From Raoultibacter massiliensis (GTDB lineage: Bacteria; Actinomycetota; Coriobacteriia; Coriobacteriales; Eggerthellaceae): a DNA stretch of 64,000 nucleotides. Positions 62,736 to 64,000 of the stretch are shown piece by piece. The DNA is taken from the NCBI RefSeq assembly GCF_900199545.1, contig NZ_LT962670.1, positions 609,870-673,869 of the forward strand, in the 5' to 3' direction. The notes under the pieces were generated by a model that worked only from the letters and a program-made list of their open reading frames with translations, was not told the DNA's origin and ran no database searches. The translations under genes were made by a program, and so were the position numbers. Each line of letters opens with the position of its first letter. Positions within the stretch are counted from its first letter, which is position 1.

Positions 62736-64000
62736 TGCGGACAATTTCTTGGACCGCCTAAGCGGCCAGTCCGAGGCTTCTTCGGAATGCATTGGGGCTC
62801 ATCCAGCCGAGAGATTCCTTGATGCGCGAATCATTGTACCAGTCGATGTAGGCGCCGAGCTCCTCGACGAACTCGGGCATCCCCACCCCTTCCCAGCTCC
62901 GGTGGTAGAAGAACTCGTTTTTGAGCCGTCCGAAGAACCCCTCGCACGCGGAGTTGTCGGGCGAGCAGCCCTTCTTCGACATCGAGCGCACGAGACCGGC
63001 CGCCTCGCAGCGCTCGATCCATCCCGGCCAACGATAGTGGGCGCCCCTATCCGAGTGGACGACGGGACGCTCGCCGGCGCGCAGGGCGGCTACGGCATCG
63101 TCGAGCATGCCGTTGACGAGCGCGGCATCGGGCCTTTCGGAAGCGCGCCATGAGACGACCTTCCCGTCGAAGCAGTCGATGACCGGCGACAGGTAGCATC
63201 TGAACGAAGGCAGGTTGAACTGGGTGATGTCGGTGAGCCACAGGTTGCCCGGCAGGGCCGCGCGGAAGTTGCGTGCGACCAGGTTCGGCGGCGCTTGGCC
63301 GTTCTCCCCCGCGTACGAGCTCCATTTGGGGCGCTTGGGCTCGTAGCGCACGACGAGGCCCTCCTGGCGCATGATGCGGCGCACGACCTTCTCGGAGATG
63401 CGGACGCCCTTCGCGCGAAGGAGCGCGTTCATCCGGCGATAGCCGTAACGGCCCCCGCTCTCCCGGAAAAGCCCTCGCAGGAGCGCTCTGGCGCCGGCGA
63501 GGGCGTCCGGCGCGTCCAGCCGCGCCCTATGGTACTCATAGGAGCTCTTCGATATCCTCAAGAAAGCGGTGATCTCTCGGAGGGAGGGCCCTCCGTCCCG
63601 CCTCAGCCTCTCGCCTAACTCGGCCTTTTTCCTGTTCGAGATCGAATCCAGGTTCGAGGAGCCCTCTTTTAGGTCGTCCAACACCGCCCTCAGCAGCTGG
63701 TTCTCGAGCAGCGCCGCCTCGAGGGCCTGCGGGTCGGCGGAGCCTCCGTTCGCTTGCTTCTTCGCCATGCGGGCGCCCTTTCCGCCCTCCCGGGCGATCG
63801 GTTTCGGCGCGAACGCGTCTCCGGCAAGCTTACCCGATTCGCGCGCCTTCTTCCACCAGGCGCGAACGTTCGCCCGGCAGTCGATGCCGAGCAGGCGGGC
63901 GATCTCGGCAGGGCGCCTCCCCCTCTCGTAAAGGGCGACCGCCCGGGCCTTGGTCTCGTCGGAGTGGCGCTCGTGGCGCTTGCGGGCGCCGACGTGGCCG
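62736..64000. mobile_element. IS3-family insertion sequence, one end visible
   Basis: The element's end appears to be near 62736, where TGCGGACAATTTCTTGGACC directly precedes the transposase stop codon; such TGxGGAC...TTGGACC ends are usual in IS3-group elements. The other end is outside the window, so the target duplication cannot be checked. It inserted about 100 bases past the veg terminator. Confidence 0.7.
62758..63999 (-). CDS. IS3-family transposase, single-frame OrfAB (5' end outside window)
   Basis: The frame is open to the window edge. Its upstream part encodes a helix-turn-helix OrfA-like segment (AVALYERGRRPAEIARLLGI), continuing in the same frame into the OrfB part: HTH_21 (GGRYGYRRMNALLRAKGVRI) and an rve catalytic core with the DDE residues in WLTDITQFN, VHSDRGAHY and NSACEGFFGRLKNEFF. 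Classic IS3 elements need a -1 frameshift to join OrfA to OrfB; here no shift is needed. An internal ATG at 63768 could give an OrfB-only product of 336 residues. All catalytic motifs look intact. Confidence 0.9.
   Translation of the reverse strand, partial: GHVGARKRHERHSDETKARAVALYERGRRPAEIARLLGIDCRANVRAWWKKARESGKLAGDAFAPKPIAREGGKGARMAKKQANGGSADPQALEAALLENQLLRAVLDDLKEGSSNLDSISNRKKAELGERLRRDGGPSLREITAFLRISKSSYEYHRARLDAPDALAGARALLRGLFRESGGRYGYRRMNALLRAKGVRISEKVVRRIMRQEGLVVRYEPKRPKWSSYAGENGQAPPNLVARNFRAALPGNLWLTDITQFNLPSFRCYLSPVIDCFDGKVVSWRASERPDAALVNGMLDDAVAALRAGERPVVHSDRGAHYRWPGWIERCEAAGLVRSMSKKGCSPDNSACEGFFGRLKNEFFYHRSWEGVGMPEFVEELGAYIDWYNDSRIKESLGWMSPNAFRRSLGLAA

Noticed and set aside
1..64000. 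CRISPR arrays, tRNA or rRNA genes, prophage
   Set aside because: No regularly spaced repeats, tRNA-like cloverleaf with TTCGA-type loops, rRNA-like stretches or phage structural genes were seen by eye. A tRNA scan could still find a short gene I missed.

Overview
The window looks like chromosome of a high-GC, anaerobic actinobacterium of the class Coriobacteriia, most likely family Eggerthellaceae. The basis is gene content and habit rather than a marker gene, since no rRNA or tRNA gene is visible. Pointers are a Tat-exported FAD reductase divergent from a many-membrane-segment LuxR regulator, a giant fused 2-hydroxyacyl-CoA dehydratase activator protein, a RecJ-helicase fusion, Tat lipoprotein solute-binding proteins, and frequent GTG starts with strong purine-rich ribosome binding sites. 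This placement is an inference.

Layout. 1-5 kb: end of a DesK/NarX-type sensor kinase with its LuxR-type response regulator, a ModE-like HTH protein, threonine synthase and a membrane-anchored XRE regulator. 5-12 kb: a forward run of recJ-helicase fusion, rel (ppGpp synthetase/hydrolase) and a metallo-beta-lactamase-fold hydrolase. 12-14 kb: pit phosphate permease with its PhoU-like DUF47 partner. 14-17 kb: a TRIC-type channel and a PLC-like zinc hydrolase on the minus strand, then a UMF1-type MFS protein. 17.8-20.2 kb: lysC and asd, the first two steps of the aspartate pathway, complementing thrC at 2-3.5 kb. 20-24.5 kb: a P-type ATPase, tlyA (apparently leaderless) and a small GGDEF protein. 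24.7-29.6 kb, all minus: UPF0210/DUF711 protein, birA and two class I aminotransferases. 30-35.7 kb: a TetR regulator and a 1552-residue dehydratase-activator fusion. 35.8-39.5 kb: a lipoprotein binding protein coupled to a Cache/GGDEF-like/EAL phosphodiesterase. 39.5-43.7 kb: two tiny genes, the Tat flavoprotein and its divergent LuxR regulator. 44-50.9 kb: a PF06541 membrane protein, a lipase, a 42-residue membrane protein, rsmI, a MATE pump, a metallopeptidase and a DHA2 exporter. 50.9-56.5 kb: a stretch with several damaged genes (maltose-acetyltransferase remnant, frameshifted peptidoglycan hydrolase, tatD with an in-frame stop) around a NarK-like carrier and metG. 56.4-58 kb: flavin reductase and rsmA. 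58.2-62 kb: a complete SsuABC/TauABC-like importer behind an AT-rich operator-promoter, followed by a cysteine-rich DUF5714 protein. 62.2-64 kb: veg, its terminator, then an IS3-type transposase running off the window.

Working together: aspartate-family amino acid synthesis (lysC, asd, thrC), stringent response and DNA repair (rel, recJ fusion), phosphate uptake (pit/DUF47), c-di-GMP turnover (GGDEF protein and EAL protein), and ribosome maturation (tlyA, rsmI, rsmA) are the coherent themes. The most unusual items are a 168-bp cloverleaf-like palindromic element at 43.86-44.02 kb with a diverged relative at 17.46-17.63 kb, the binding-protein/EAL signalling pair, the -1 frameshift in the peptidoglycan hydrolase, the tatD in-frame TGA, and several sub-50-residue genes with strong ribosome binding sites.
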